Shown here: positions 8,327-15,419 of the stretch, in pieces
Position numbering within the stretch: the stretch's first letter is position 1
How the letters are laid out: every line of letters starts with the position of its first letter
DNA from: Herbidospora yilanensis
Lineage (GTDB): Bacteria; Actinomycetota; Actinomycetes; Streptosporangiales; Streptosporangiaceae
Direction of reading: 5' to 3'
DNA length: 64,000 bases
NCBI RefSeq assembly: GCF_001570565.1
Contig: NZ_BBXE01000013.1
Location: 1-64,000 of the forward strand
Notes under the pieces: generated by a model
Database searches by the model: none
Told to the model about the DNA's origin: nothing
Seen by the model: only the letters and a program-made list of their open reading frames with translations
Translations under genes and position numbers: made by a program

Positions 8327-8349
8327 ACCGCCCCGGAACCCGAGGCGGT
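8327..8349 (-). terminator. Hairpin downstream of MarR/GbsR-type gene
   Basis: ACCGCC (8327-8332) pairs with GGCGGT (8344-8349) around an 11-nt loop, about 30 nt past the stop of the leftward regulator gene. In that direction the stem is followed by TTCGTCATGTTT. It is a modest intrinsic terminator candidate separating the regulator from the chitinase promoter. Confidence 0.5.
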
Positions 8350-8377
8350 CTATGTAAAAGATTGTCAGACCACTCTG

Positions 8378-8851
8378 TCAGTCAAGGCCGTGTTCCACCT
8401 TGTACTTCCGCCACAGGTCCATGAGCATCGGCAGCGACTCGTGCACGAACTTGAAGTATTCGTTCATCGTCAGGACCCGGCGGGCGGCCGGGGTCTCCTC
8501 CCCCAGGGCCATGCCGAGCTCCTCGGCCATGGCGGCCAGCGTGACGAACAGGTCGTTCTTCAGGACCGTGGCCTCGTACCAGGGATTGTCGGGCAGCCGG
8601 TAGACGTCGCTGCGCGAGCCGAGCTGCGGCTCCTTGGCCAGCATGCCCACCTGGAGCAGATAACGCACCGCGCCCGACACCGCCGCCGGGCTCACCGCCA
8701 GGCGCTCACCGATCTGGCCGGCCGTCAGCGCCTCTTCGTCGGCGGTCATCACCGTCATCAGCACGCGTGCGGCCATGCGGGGGAAACCCCAGCTCGTGAA
8801 CACCATGGCCATCCGCTCGGTGGCCATGCGCACCTGTTCCTCGTCTCGCAT
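8378..8851 (-). CDS. MarR/GbsR-family transcriptional regulator
   Basis: The 157-residue protein is a winged-helix regulator. Helices at about 15-45 (WGFPRMAARVLMTVMTADE) lead into a recognition helix around 50-65 (AVSPAAVSGAVRYLLQVG), and the wing contains GSRSDVYRLPDN, as in GbsR-type members. The C-terminal third is a dimerisation helix ending KYKVEHGLD. The ATG at 8851 is chosen; the much longer upstream frame runs antisense through the ABC genes. It is divergent from an ABC exporter, with 84 nt between start codons containing a perfect 18-bp palindrome. In this common arrangement the regulator represses itself and the exporter and is released by an exported compound; that part is inference. 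Confidence 0.85.
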   Translation of the reverse strand: MRDEEQVRMATERMAMVFTSWGFPRMAARVLMTVMTADEEALTAGQIGERLAVSPAAVSGAVRYLLQVGMLAKEPQLGSRSDVYRLPDNPWYEATVLKNDLFVTLAAMAEELGMALGEETPAARRVLTMNEYFKFVHESLPMLMDLWRKYKVEHGLD

Positions 8852-8898
8852 CCAACCTCCCCAACCAAAATATATACGCGATTCATACGCGTCATAGA

Positions 8899-8916
8899 TT
8901 TCACAAATTTGTGAAA
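8899..8916. promoter_or_regulatory. Perfect 18-bp palindrome, regulator/ABC exporter operator
   Basis: TTTCACAAATTTGTGAAA is its own reverse complement. It lies 20 nt before the ABC gene ATG and 48 nt before the regulator ATG. A direct repeat ATACGCG spaced by 11 bp sits beside it (about 8874-8891). The position and symmetry fit binding by a MarR-type dimer. Confidence 0.7.
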
Positions 8917-8935
8917 CGAGCGTACGGTCCGAACC

Positions 8936-9817
8936 ATGGAAAACGCCATCCTGGTGTCCGGCCTCCACAAAACCTTCGGCCGGACACACGCGCTCAACGG
9001 ACTCGACCTCACGGTCAGGACCGGGGAGGTGCACGGTTTTCTGGGCCCGAACGGATCGGGGAAGTCGACCACGATCCGTGTGCTCCTCGGGTTGCTGCGG
9101 GCCGACTCCGGGTCGGCCCGCCTGCTGGGCGGCGACCCGTGGAAGGACGCCACCGCGCTCCACCGCCGCCTCGCCTACGTGCCCGGGGACGTCACCCTGT
9201 GGCCGAACCTGTCGGGCGGCGAGGTCATCGACCTGCTCGGCCGGCTGCGCGGCGGGCTGAACCCCAAGCGCCGCGCCGAACTGCTGGAGCGCTTCGACCT
9301 CGACCCGCGCAAGAAGGGCCGCGCCTACTCCAAGGGCAACCGGCAGAAGGTCGCCCTGGTCGCGGCGCTCGCCTCGGACGTGGAGCTGCTCATCCTCGAC
9401 GAGCCCACCTCCGGCCTGGACCCCCTGATGGAGGAGGTCTTCCGCGAGTGCGTCGCCGAGGAGAAGAGGTCGGGCCGCACGGTCCTGCTGTCGAGCCACA
9501 TCCTGGCCGAGGTCGAGCAGCTCTGCGACCGGGTGAGCATCATCAGGAACGGCCAGACCGTCGAGAGCGGCACCCTGACCGACCTGCGCCATCTCACCCG
9601 CACCTCGATCAGCGCCGACCTGGCCACCCCCCTCACCACGATCCCCGGCGTGCACGACCTGGTCGTCGACGGCACCCGCGTCCGCTTCGAGGTCGACACC
9701 GACCGGCTCGACGAGACGCTCAAGCACCTCACGTCGGCGGGCGTGCGCAGCCTCACCTCGCAGCCCCCCACCCTCGAAGAGCTCTTCATGCGCCACTACC
9801 AGGGGGCGGCGAGATGA
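8936..9817 (+). CDS. ABC exporter ATP-binding protein
   Basis: This 293-residue ATPase of the drug/polyketide-export (DrrA-like) class has Walker [10 protein letters not shown] at 37-45, a signature variant YSKGNRQ (usual LSGGQ) near 137-143, Walker [13 protein letters not shown] near 157-168 and the switch histidine in LSSHILAE near 185-192. The C-terminal about 80 residues form the extra domain usual in this class. It pairs with the downstream permease, whose ATG overlaps its TGA by four bases. No Shine-Dalgarno is visible before the ATG, so the transcript may be leaderless. Substrate unknown; the associated MarR-type regulator suggests a small toxic molecule. Confidence 0.92.
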   Translation: MENAILVSGLHKTFGRTHALNGLDLTVRTGEVHGFLGPNGSGKSTTIRVLLGLLRADSGSARLLGGDPWKDATALHRRLAYVPGDVTLWPNLSGGEVIDLLGRLRGGLNPKRRAELLERFDLDPRKKGRAYSKGNRQKVALVAALASDVELLILDEPTSGLDPLMEEVFRECVAEEKRSGRTVLLSSHILAEVEQLCDRVSIIRNGQTVESGTLTDLRHLTRTSISADLATPLTTIPGVHDLVVDGTRVRFEVDTDRLDETLKHLTSAGVRSLTSQPPTLEELFMRHYQGAAR

Positions 9818-11373
9818 CCGGCCTCCGGCACCTGATCCGCCTCATCCTGCGGCGCGACCGGGTGCTCCTCCCCCTGTGGGTGCTGATCCTGGGCGCCCTC
9901 CCGGCCGTGTACGCGGCCAGCTTCGCCGAGCTCACCCCCACCGAGGAGTCGCGGGTCCTCTACGCCCGCACCACGGCGGGCATCCCGTCGATCGAGGCGA
10001 TGCTGGGCCCGGTCTACGGCCACAGCGTCGAGGCCCTGGCCACCCAGCGGGCCGGGCTGACCCTGCTGATCGTCGCGCTCATCAACGTGCTCGTGGTGAT
10101 CAGGCACACCCGCGCCGAGGAGGACGCCGGGCGGCGCGAACTGGTCGCCGCGACCGTCGTCGGACGGCACGCCCCGCTCGCCGCCGCGCTGGTCGTGGCG
10201 GCCGGCGCCGACCTGGTGATGGGCCTGCTGACCGCGGCCTTCATGGGCTTCTCCGGCGGTTCGCTGCTGCTCGGCATGTCGATGGCGTTCGCCGGGATCG
10301 TGTTCGCCGCCGTCGGCGCGGTGGCCGCGCAGCTCACCGAGAACGCCGGACCGGCGCGCGGGCTGGCCCTGGCCGCGCTCGGCGTGGCCTACCTGGTCAG
10401 GGCGGCCGGCGACGCGACCGGCTCGGACCTGTCGTGGGCCTCGCCGCTGGCGTGGAGCCAGTACACCAAGCCGTTCGCGGGCGACGACTGGCGGCCGCTG
10501 CTGGCCTCGCTCGGCCTGACGGTCGTGCTGGCCGTGGCCGCCGGATGGTTGTCGCTCCGCCGCGACGTGGGCGGCGGGCTGCTGCCGGCGCGTCTCGGCC
10601 CGGCCGGTTCGACCTCGCTGACCGGCCCGTTCGCGCTGGCGTGGCGGTTGCAGCGGGGGCTGCTGATCGGCTGGAGCGCCGGCTTCCTGATCTTCGGGCT
10701 GGCCTTCGGCGGCGCCGCCTCCGGCGCGGCCGACGCGTTCCGCGACAACGCCGAGCTGGCCGAACTGTTCGCCCGCCTGGGCGGCGGGGCCTCGCTCACC
10801 GACACGTTCATCGCCACCCTGCTCGGCATCGCGGCCATCGCCGCCGCCGCGTACGGGATCCAGGCGGCGTCGCGGATGCGCGCCGAGGAGGGCGCGATGC
10901 GGGCCGAACCGGTGCTGGCCACCGCGACCGCGCGGGTGCCGTGGGCGCTCGGCCACGTCGTCTTCGCGGCGGTGGGCCCGGTCGTGGCGCTGTTCATGAT
11001 CGGCGTCGGGCTCGGCCTCACCTATGGCGCGGACGTCGGCGACCTGGGCCAGGTCCCGAGGCTGATCGGCGCGGCGCTGGCGCAGGCTCCGGCGGCGGCC
11101 ACCCTGACGGGCCTGACGGTCGCCCTGTTCGGGCTGCTGCCCCGGTTGTCGGCGGCGGCGTGGGGGATCCTGGCGATCTGCCTGCTGCTGGGACAGATCG
11201 GCGCACTGCTCCAGCTCAGCGAGGCCGTACTCGACCTGTCGCCGTTCACCCACACGCCCCACCTCCCCGGCGGCGAGGTGACCGCGCTTCCGCTGGTCGT
11301 GCTCGCCGTGGTGGCCGTGGCCCTGACAGCGGCGGGCCTGTGGGGCTTCCGCCGCCGCGACGTCGGGGTGTGA
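9814..11373 (+). CDS. ABC-2 exporter permease (polyketide-export type)
   Basis: The 519-residue membrane protein has about twelve helices in two similar halves, each starting with a cytoplasmic arginine-rich elbow ([14 protein letters not shown] near 8-21 and the [16 protein letters not shown] segment near 273). This double-size permease is typical of the actinobacterial exporters annotated as polyketide-antibiotic exporters (TnrB2 type). Conserved-looking charged loops [10 protein letters not shown] and [13 protein letters not shown] follow equivalent helices in the two halves. It forms one exporter with the preceding ATPase by ATGA coupling. A strong bidirectional terminator follows. Confidence 0.88.
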   Translation: MTGLRHLIRLILRRDRVLLPLWVLILGALPAVYAASFAELTPTEESRVLYARTTAGIPSIEAMLGPVYGHSVEALATQRAGLTLLIVALINVLVVIRHTRAEEDAGRRELVAATVVGRHAPLAAALVVAAGADLVMGLLTAAFMGFSGGSLLLGMSMAFAGIVFAAVGAVAAQLTENAGPARGLALAALGVAYLVRAAGDATGSDLSWASPLAWSQYTKPFAGDDWRPLLASLGLTVVLAVAAGWLSLRRDVGGGLLPARLGPAGSTSLTGPFALAWRLQRGLLIGWSAGFLIFGLAFGGAASGAADAFRDNAELAELFARLGGGASLTDTFIATLLGIAAIAAAAYGIQAASRMRAEEGAMRAEPVLATATARVPWALGHVVFAAVGPVVALFMIGVGLGLTYGADVGDLGQVPRLIGAALAQAPAAATLTGLTVALFGLLPRLSAAAWGILAICLLLGQIGALLQLSEAVLDLSPFTHTPHLPGGEVTALPLVVLAVVAVALTAAGLWGFRRRDVGV

Positions 11374-11384
11374 AGCTACCGCCC

Positions 11385-11412
11385 GGTGGCGCCCCCGACA
11401 AGGGGCGCCACC
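11385..11412. terminator. Bidirectional terminator between convergent genes
   Basis: An 11-bp perfect inverted repeat (11385-11395 with 11402-11412) with a 6-nt loop lies 11 nt after the ABC permease stop and 58 nt past the stop of the leftward YeiH-type gene. It can serve both transcripts. Confidence 0.75.
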
Positions 11413-11469
11413 CTTAACCAGGGGTCATGCCGCAGCGAGGCACGTTCCAGGTCGGGAATGTGATTCGCG

Positions 11470-12561
11470 TCACACTGTGAAGCCGCTGAAGAGCAGCAGC
11501 GCCAGCCCGAGCGCGAGCACCAGGTTGAGCACCGCGGCCGAGGCGAACACGGCGACCGGCCGCCAGCCGGCCTCGCGGAGCGAGCCGGCCCTGAACTCCA
11601 GGCCGATGCTCACGAAGGCCAGGATCAGGAACCACACGCGCAGGTCGTTGGCGACCGCGATGACCTCCTTGCCCTCGGCACCGGAGACCGTGCCGAGATA
11701 CCAGGTCGCGATCACCGAGGCGGCCACGAACCCGAGCACGAACTTCGGGAACCGGGTCCAGAACTCCCCGATCCCCGGCGCCCTGGCGCCCGGCGTGCGC
11801 TCGACCTTGAACGCGAACCAGGCGGTCAGCGCGATCACCACGATCCCGATCAGCGCGTTCTGGGTGACCTTGACGATCGACGCGACGGCGAGGGCGTCCT
11901 CGCCGACCAGCGCCCCGGCCGCGGTCACGGCGGCGGTGGTGTCGATGTTGCCGCCGATCCAGGCCCCGGCGACCTCGTCGGTCAGCCCGAGCACCGAGGC
12001 CAGCCACGGCACCAGGAAGATCGACGGCAGCGCGAACGCGATCACCAGGCTGGCCGTGTAGGCGAGTTGTTCCTTCCGTGCCTGTACGGCCCCCGCCGCC
12101 GCGATGGCCGCGCTCACCCCGCAGATCGACACCGCGGCCGACAACAACGCCCGCAGCCTGTCGTCGAGCCCGAGCCGCCCCGCGAGCCACCAGGTGAAGA
12201 GGAACACGCTGGAGATGAGCAGGATGCCCTGGATGATGGCGGGCCCGGCGGCGGTGACGATCACCTTGAGGTTGATGGACGCCCCGAGCAGCACGAGCCC
12301 GGTCTTGATGAAGAACTCGGTCCGGAAGCCGCCCTCAAGCCGCTCCCGCCACCCGGTGGCGGTGAGGATCGCGTTGCCGATGAGTCCGAGGACGATGGCG
12401 TAGACGGGATATTCGACGGCCTTGGCGATGTCGCCCTCGAACCAGACGGGGACGTTCTTCTCCAGGAACCGGGTGGCCGCGCCGAGCACCAGCACGACGA
12501 CGACACCGAGGACCACACCGAGGACGCCGTTGGTTCTCACGGACGCCTGGGTCCGGGTCAT
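11470..12561 (-). CDS. YeiH/UPF0324 family putative sulfate exporter
   Basis: The 363-residue membrane protein has about ten helices. The family landmarks are LVLLGASINL near 93-102, the SICGVSAAIAAA stretch near 145-156, and GAWIGGNIDTTAAV near 199-212. Members of the Cons_hypoth698/YeiH family are annotated as putative sulfate or sulfonate exporters, with limited experimental support. The ATG overlaps the stop of a 42-residue upstream protein as ATGA, so the two are probably translated as a unit. The divergent gene is a LysE-type exporter. Confidence 0.88.
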   Translation of the reverse strand: MTRTQASVRTNGVLGVVLGVVVVLVLGAATRFLEKNVPVWFEGDIAKAVEYPVYAIVLGLIGNAILTATGWRERLEGGFRTEFFIKTGLVLLGASINLKVIVTAAGPAIIQGILLISSVFLFTWWLAGRLGLDDRLRALLSAAVSICGVSAAIAAAGAVQARKEQLAYTASLVIAFALPSIFLVPWLASVLGLTDEVAGAWIGGNIDTTAAVTAAGALVGEDALAVASIVKVTQNALIGIVVIALTAWFAFKVERTPGARAPGIGEFWTRFPKFVLGFVAASVIATWYLGTVSGAEGKEVIAVANDLRVWFLILAFVSIGLEFRAGSLREAGWRPVAVFASAAVLNLVLALGLALLLFSGFTV

Positions 12562-12686
12562 GGGATCAGCCCCGGCGGTATGACGCCGACGATGACGAGC
12601 ACGAGCAGGACGAGCCCGATGACGGTGGCCGCCCAGTCCTCGTTGAACTGGGTCCGGCTCTCCTGCTGGGTGGGGGGTTCGGTCAT
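12558..12686 (-). CDS. 42-aa single-helix membrane microprotein coupled to YeiH-type exporter
   Basis: An ATG at 12686 opens a 42-codon frame with strongly G+C-biased third positions. It ends at a TGA that shares four bases (ATGA) with the start of the YeiH-type gene. The product has a polar N-terminus (MTEPPTQQESRTQFNEDW) followed by one hydrophobic helix, ATVIGLVLLVLVIVGVI, and a short PPG tail. The size, topology and coupling suggest an accessory subunit or stabiliser of the exporter. I recognise no named family. Coding evidence is the coupling and codon bias rather than homology. Confidence 0.7.
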   Translation of the reverse strand: MTEPPTQQESRTQFNEDWAATVIGLVLLVLVIVGVIPPGLIP

Positions 12687-12744
12687 AATTTCATACTAAA
12701 CATATAGGAATTACAGGTAAACCCCGCGGGAGTATCGTGACCGC

Positions 12745-13380
12745 GTGTTCTTCGGCATCACCGACATATGGACCTATGTCATCGGCGCGTTCCTGATCGT
12801 CCTCCTCCCCGGCCCGAACTCCCTGTTCGTGCTCTCCACCGCCGCCCAGCGCGGCGTCCGCGACGCCTACCGCGCCGCGGCCGGCGTGTTCATCGGCGAC
12901 TCGGTGCTCATGTTCGCCTCGGCGGCGGGCGCGGCCTCGCTGCTCATGTCCAACGAACTCGTCTTCACGATCGTGAAGTACGCGGGCGCCGCCTATCTGG
13001 CCTACATCGGGCTGACGATGATCTGGGGCGCCTGGCGCACCCGCACCGTCACCGGCGAGGTCGCGACGCCCGCGCTCTCCCCCGACCCGTTCCGGAAGGC
13101 GCTGATCATCAGCCTCCTGAACCCGAAGGCGATCCTGTTCTTCGTCTCGTTCTTCATCCAGTTCGTGGACCACACGTACGCCGCGCCGGCCCTGTCGTTC
13201 CTGATCCTGGGCGCGATCCTGCAGGTCTTCTCGGTGCTCTACCTGTCGGCGCTGATCTTCGGCGGGACGTTCCTGGCCGGGCAGTTCCGGCAGCGGAAGG
13301 TGCTGTCGGCGGGGCTGACGACCGGTGTGGGCGCGGTGTTCGTGGGCTTCGGGGCGAAGCTGGCGACCACGAGCCTCTAG
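12745..13380 (+). CDS. LysE/RhtB family exporter (LeuE-like)
   Basis: This 211-residue exporter has six helices. The hallmark early motif is IVLLPGPNSLFVLSTAAQRG (about 17-36), matching the LysE/RhtB GPG(P/N) signature, and a second family motif is NPKAILFFVSFFIQF near 131-145. It should export an amino acid or related metabolite; the sequence resembles leucine-efflux LeuE members, but specificity cannot be read from sequence. The start is GTG at 12745. Its TAG stop interlocks with the TAG of the convergent gene on CTAG. Confidence 0.88.
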   Translation: MFFGITDIWTYVIGAFLIVLLPGPNSLFVLSTAAQRGVRDAYRAAAGVFIGDSVLMFASAAGAASLLMSNELVFTIVKYAGAAYLAYIGLTMIWGAWRTRTVTGEVATPALSPDPFRKALIISLLNPKAILFFVSFFIQFVDHTYAAPALSFLILGAILQVFSVLYLSALIFGGTFLAGQFRQRKVLSAGLTTGVGAVFVGFGAKLATTSL

Positions 13381-13862
13381 ACCGGCTTGCCCGTCGCCTC
13401 CCAGACCGCCGTGACCTTCCCGCAGGAGGTGTCGCCGCCCTTCGCCGCCTCCAGGCGGGCGTCGAACTCGGTGACGAACCACGCCCCGGCCCCGGGGTCG
13501 AAGGCGGCCCGGGTCGGGGTGAAGGAGAACCGCCAGCAACCGGTGGCGCCGGGCACCCCGTTGGCCTCGCCGTCGACGATGGCGACCTTCTTCCGGCCGG
13601 ACCGGTCGTGCGACACGCAAAGGCCGCCGTCGCACGGCTCGACGGTGACCCGCTTCGCCGGCCGGCACTCGCTCAGGCCGTCGCACCGCGTGCCCGTCAG
13701 GTCGAACACGATCCTCTTCCGGACGAGGACGTTCCCCTTGGTCTCGTAGCCCTCGATCGTGTCGCGCAGCCCGGCCACCTTGGCGCGGGCGACCATCGTC
13801 TGGGCGACGACGAGGGCGGCCAGCACGCAGACGAGCACGACGAGCACGCGGGTGCGCGTCAT
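13377..13862 (-). CDS. Membrane-anchored extracytoplasmic protein of SrfABC-like operon
   Basis: The 161-residue product has one N-terminal hydrophobic helix (about 5-22) and then an exported-looking domain with six cysteines (CDGLSEC, CDGGLC, GCWRF, TSCGK) that could form disulfides. No lipobox or clear signal-peptidase site is obvious, so the helix is probably an anchor. It is the last gene of the five-gene operon headed by a dynamin-like GTPase. Its ATG overlaps the upstream TGA by four bases. I do not recognise a family; a sensor or docking role on the outer face is only a guess from topology. Confidence 0.7.
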   Translation of the reverse strand: MTRTRVLVVLVCVLAALVVAQTMVARAKVAGLRDTIEGYETKGNVLVRKRIVFDLTGTRCDGLSECRPAKRVTVEPCDGGLCVSHDRSGRKKVAIVDGEANGVPGATGCWRFSFTPTRAAFDPGAGAWFVTEFDARLEAAKGGDTSCGKVTAVWEATGKPV

Positions 13863-14401
13863 GCCAGCGACACCAGGACGAGCCCGGCCAACGCCAGGGC
13901 GACGATCGCGGCCACGACCGGCACCAGCCACACCGGCGGCAGGGGCCGCACCACGACCGGCGGGGGCGGCGGCGCGGCCGGCTCGATCGTGGTGGCCGTC
14001 GGGATGCGCGGGATGCGGAGCTCCCGCGTGACCTCGGCGGCGGGTTCGGCCCAGAAGGCGGTCCGGGGATCGAAGGTGACCCGGTCGTGGGTGGCGACCG
14101 GGATCCACCGCCCGTCTATCGAGATGCCGCGGTGGTGCCAGTGCAGCGCCCCGGTCCCCTCGGCCGCCAGCCGGTGGCAGCGGTCGGAGGCCGCCGCCGA
14201 GGTGAAGCAGAGCAGCACGAGTTCGCTCTCGGCGCTCACCTCGAACCCGATCCCGCCCGGCCAGCGGAAGCTGCGCGGCCGGGCCGGGCCGTCCATGGCC
14301 ACCCAGGCGCCGCGCAACTCGCCCGCGCCGAACTCCGCCGAGTGGCTCAGCGCCCGGACGTAGTCGTCGTCGGACGGCCAGGCGACCAGGTCAGCTCGCA
14401 T
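13859..14401 (-). CDS. C-tail-anchored hypothetical protein of SrfABC-like operon
   Basis: The 180-residue protein has a soluble N-terminal domain of about 135 residues, a proline-rich spacer (about 142-156) and a single C-terminal hydrophobic helix (about 156-178). This predicts a cytoplasmic domain tethered to the inner face of the membrane. The N-terminal part has repeated aromatic positions (SFRWPGGIGFEV, ALHWHHRGISIDG) but no motif I can assign. It overlaps the previous gene by 11 nt and the next one by four, so it belongs to the same transcript as the Hsp70-like ATPase and GTPase. Confidence 0.7.
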   Translation of the reverse strand: MRADLVAWPSDDDYVRALSHSAEFGAGELRGAWVAMDGPARPRSFRWPGGIGFEVSAESELVLLCFTSAAASDRCHRLAAEGTGALHWHHRGISIDGRWIPVATHDRVTFDPRTAFWAEPAAEVTRELRIPRIPTATTIEPAAPPPPPVVVRPLPPVWLVPVVAAIVALALAGLVLVSLA

Positions 14402-15419
14402 AGATGACCCGTCCCGGCGTCTCGATCCCGTGCACGCTCGACCACGCCCGCACGCACGCCAGCACCTGGCCGGGCCGTTCCGGATAGTGGATGGCGATGT
14501 CGTGGCGGGTCAGGTCGTCGGCCGAGCGGTAGCGGCCGGGCGGGAACTTCACCGTCCCGGCGCCCGAGTCGAGCGCCGCGTCGGACAGGGCGTCGTTGCA
14601 GGCCGCCCGCCACTCGCCCCACCAGGAGTCCTCCGGCGCGGGCGGCAGGTGCACCACCGAGCACAACGCCTCGTGCAGGCGGACCACCGACTCCAGCCAC
14701 GGGCCCGAGTGTCTCCGCTGGGAGGCGACCTCCTCCAGGCGGTTGTTCAGATGTCCGACGTAGCCGGTCCGGGCGGCCGGTTCGGCCAGGCCGCGCAGGC
14801 CGGAGAACTCCAGCGTCTGGAGGCAGTGGTGCAGCCCTGGATCGAGCTCGGCCAGGACCGGGATCATCGCCGCGAAGGTGGCCATCTCGGCCGGGACCGA
14901 GCCGGCGGTCTTCGGCGCGCCGCCGCCGGACACGGCCAGCCCCGGCGCGACCACGCGGCCGTCGACCTTCAGCGCCGGGATCAGGCGTTCGTCCTTGGGG
15001 CCGTGCAGGGTGACCGCCGCCCCCGGCTTGCCCGGCCTGGCCCCCGACCGGACGGCGACCTCCTCGGCGGCCCGGCGCACCAGGTCGGCCTCGCGCCGCG
15101 ACAGGCGCAGCGCGTTGAGGTGGACGGCGGTCCACAACGTTCCCTCGTCGTGGGAGGGCGCGGTCGACCCGGGCGCGATCCGCTCGGCCAGGCCGAGCAG
15201 GGACTCGCGCAGCGGACTCGCGGCGGTCACGGCCGCGACCGGCTGCTCCGGCGCCGGGGCGGCCAGCACGGCGTCGAGGTCGGCGGCCAGGTCCGCCGTC
15301 CCGGGGCCCGGCAGGCCGTCCAGCGCCGTGCGCAGCCCGGCCAGGAATCCCCGGGTCAGGGCGGCGGGCGCGGTCCCGGTCTGGGCCAGGACCGCGCGCA
15401 GGGTCTCCTCCAGCGCCAT
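14391..15419 (-). CDS. Hypothetical soluble protein of SrfABC-like operon (342 aa)
   Basis: This 342-residue protein starts at the ATG at 15419, which shares one base with the TGA of the Hsp70-like gene (TGATG). It is soluble, Ala/Leu rich and mostly helical. Recognisable landmarks are only the aromatic EDSWWGEWRAACNDAL stretch near 268-283 and a C-terminal block with YPERPG. No enzymatic motif was found. By position it could be the counterpart of SrfA in srfABC loci, which is also the least characterised member, but I saw no sequence evidence for that. A longer frame upstream is antisense-free only because it shadows the Hsp70-like gene and is not used. Confidence 0.7.
   Translation of the reverse strand: MALEETLRAVLAQTGTAPAALTRGFLAGLRTALDGLPGPGTADLAADLDAVLAAPAPEQPVAAVTAASPLRESLLGLAERIAPGSTAPSHDEGTLWTAVHLNALRLSRREADLVRRAAEEVAVRSGARPGKPGAAVTLHGPKDERLIPALKVDGRVVAPGLAVSGGGAPKTAGSVPAEMATFAAMIPVLAELDPGLHHCLQTLEFSGLRGLAEPAARTGYVGHLNNRLEEVASQRRHSGPWLESVVRLHEALCSVVHLPPAPEDSWWGEWRAACNDALSDAALDSGAGTVKFPPGRYRSADDLTRHDIAIHYPERPGQVLACVRAWSSVHGIETPGRVIYAS

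Noticed and set aside
8367-8374. AGACCACT, half of a DasR site, upstream of the chitinases
   Set aside because: The other half is missing and the site lies beyond the terminator of the regulator gene, more than 200 nt from the chitinase start.
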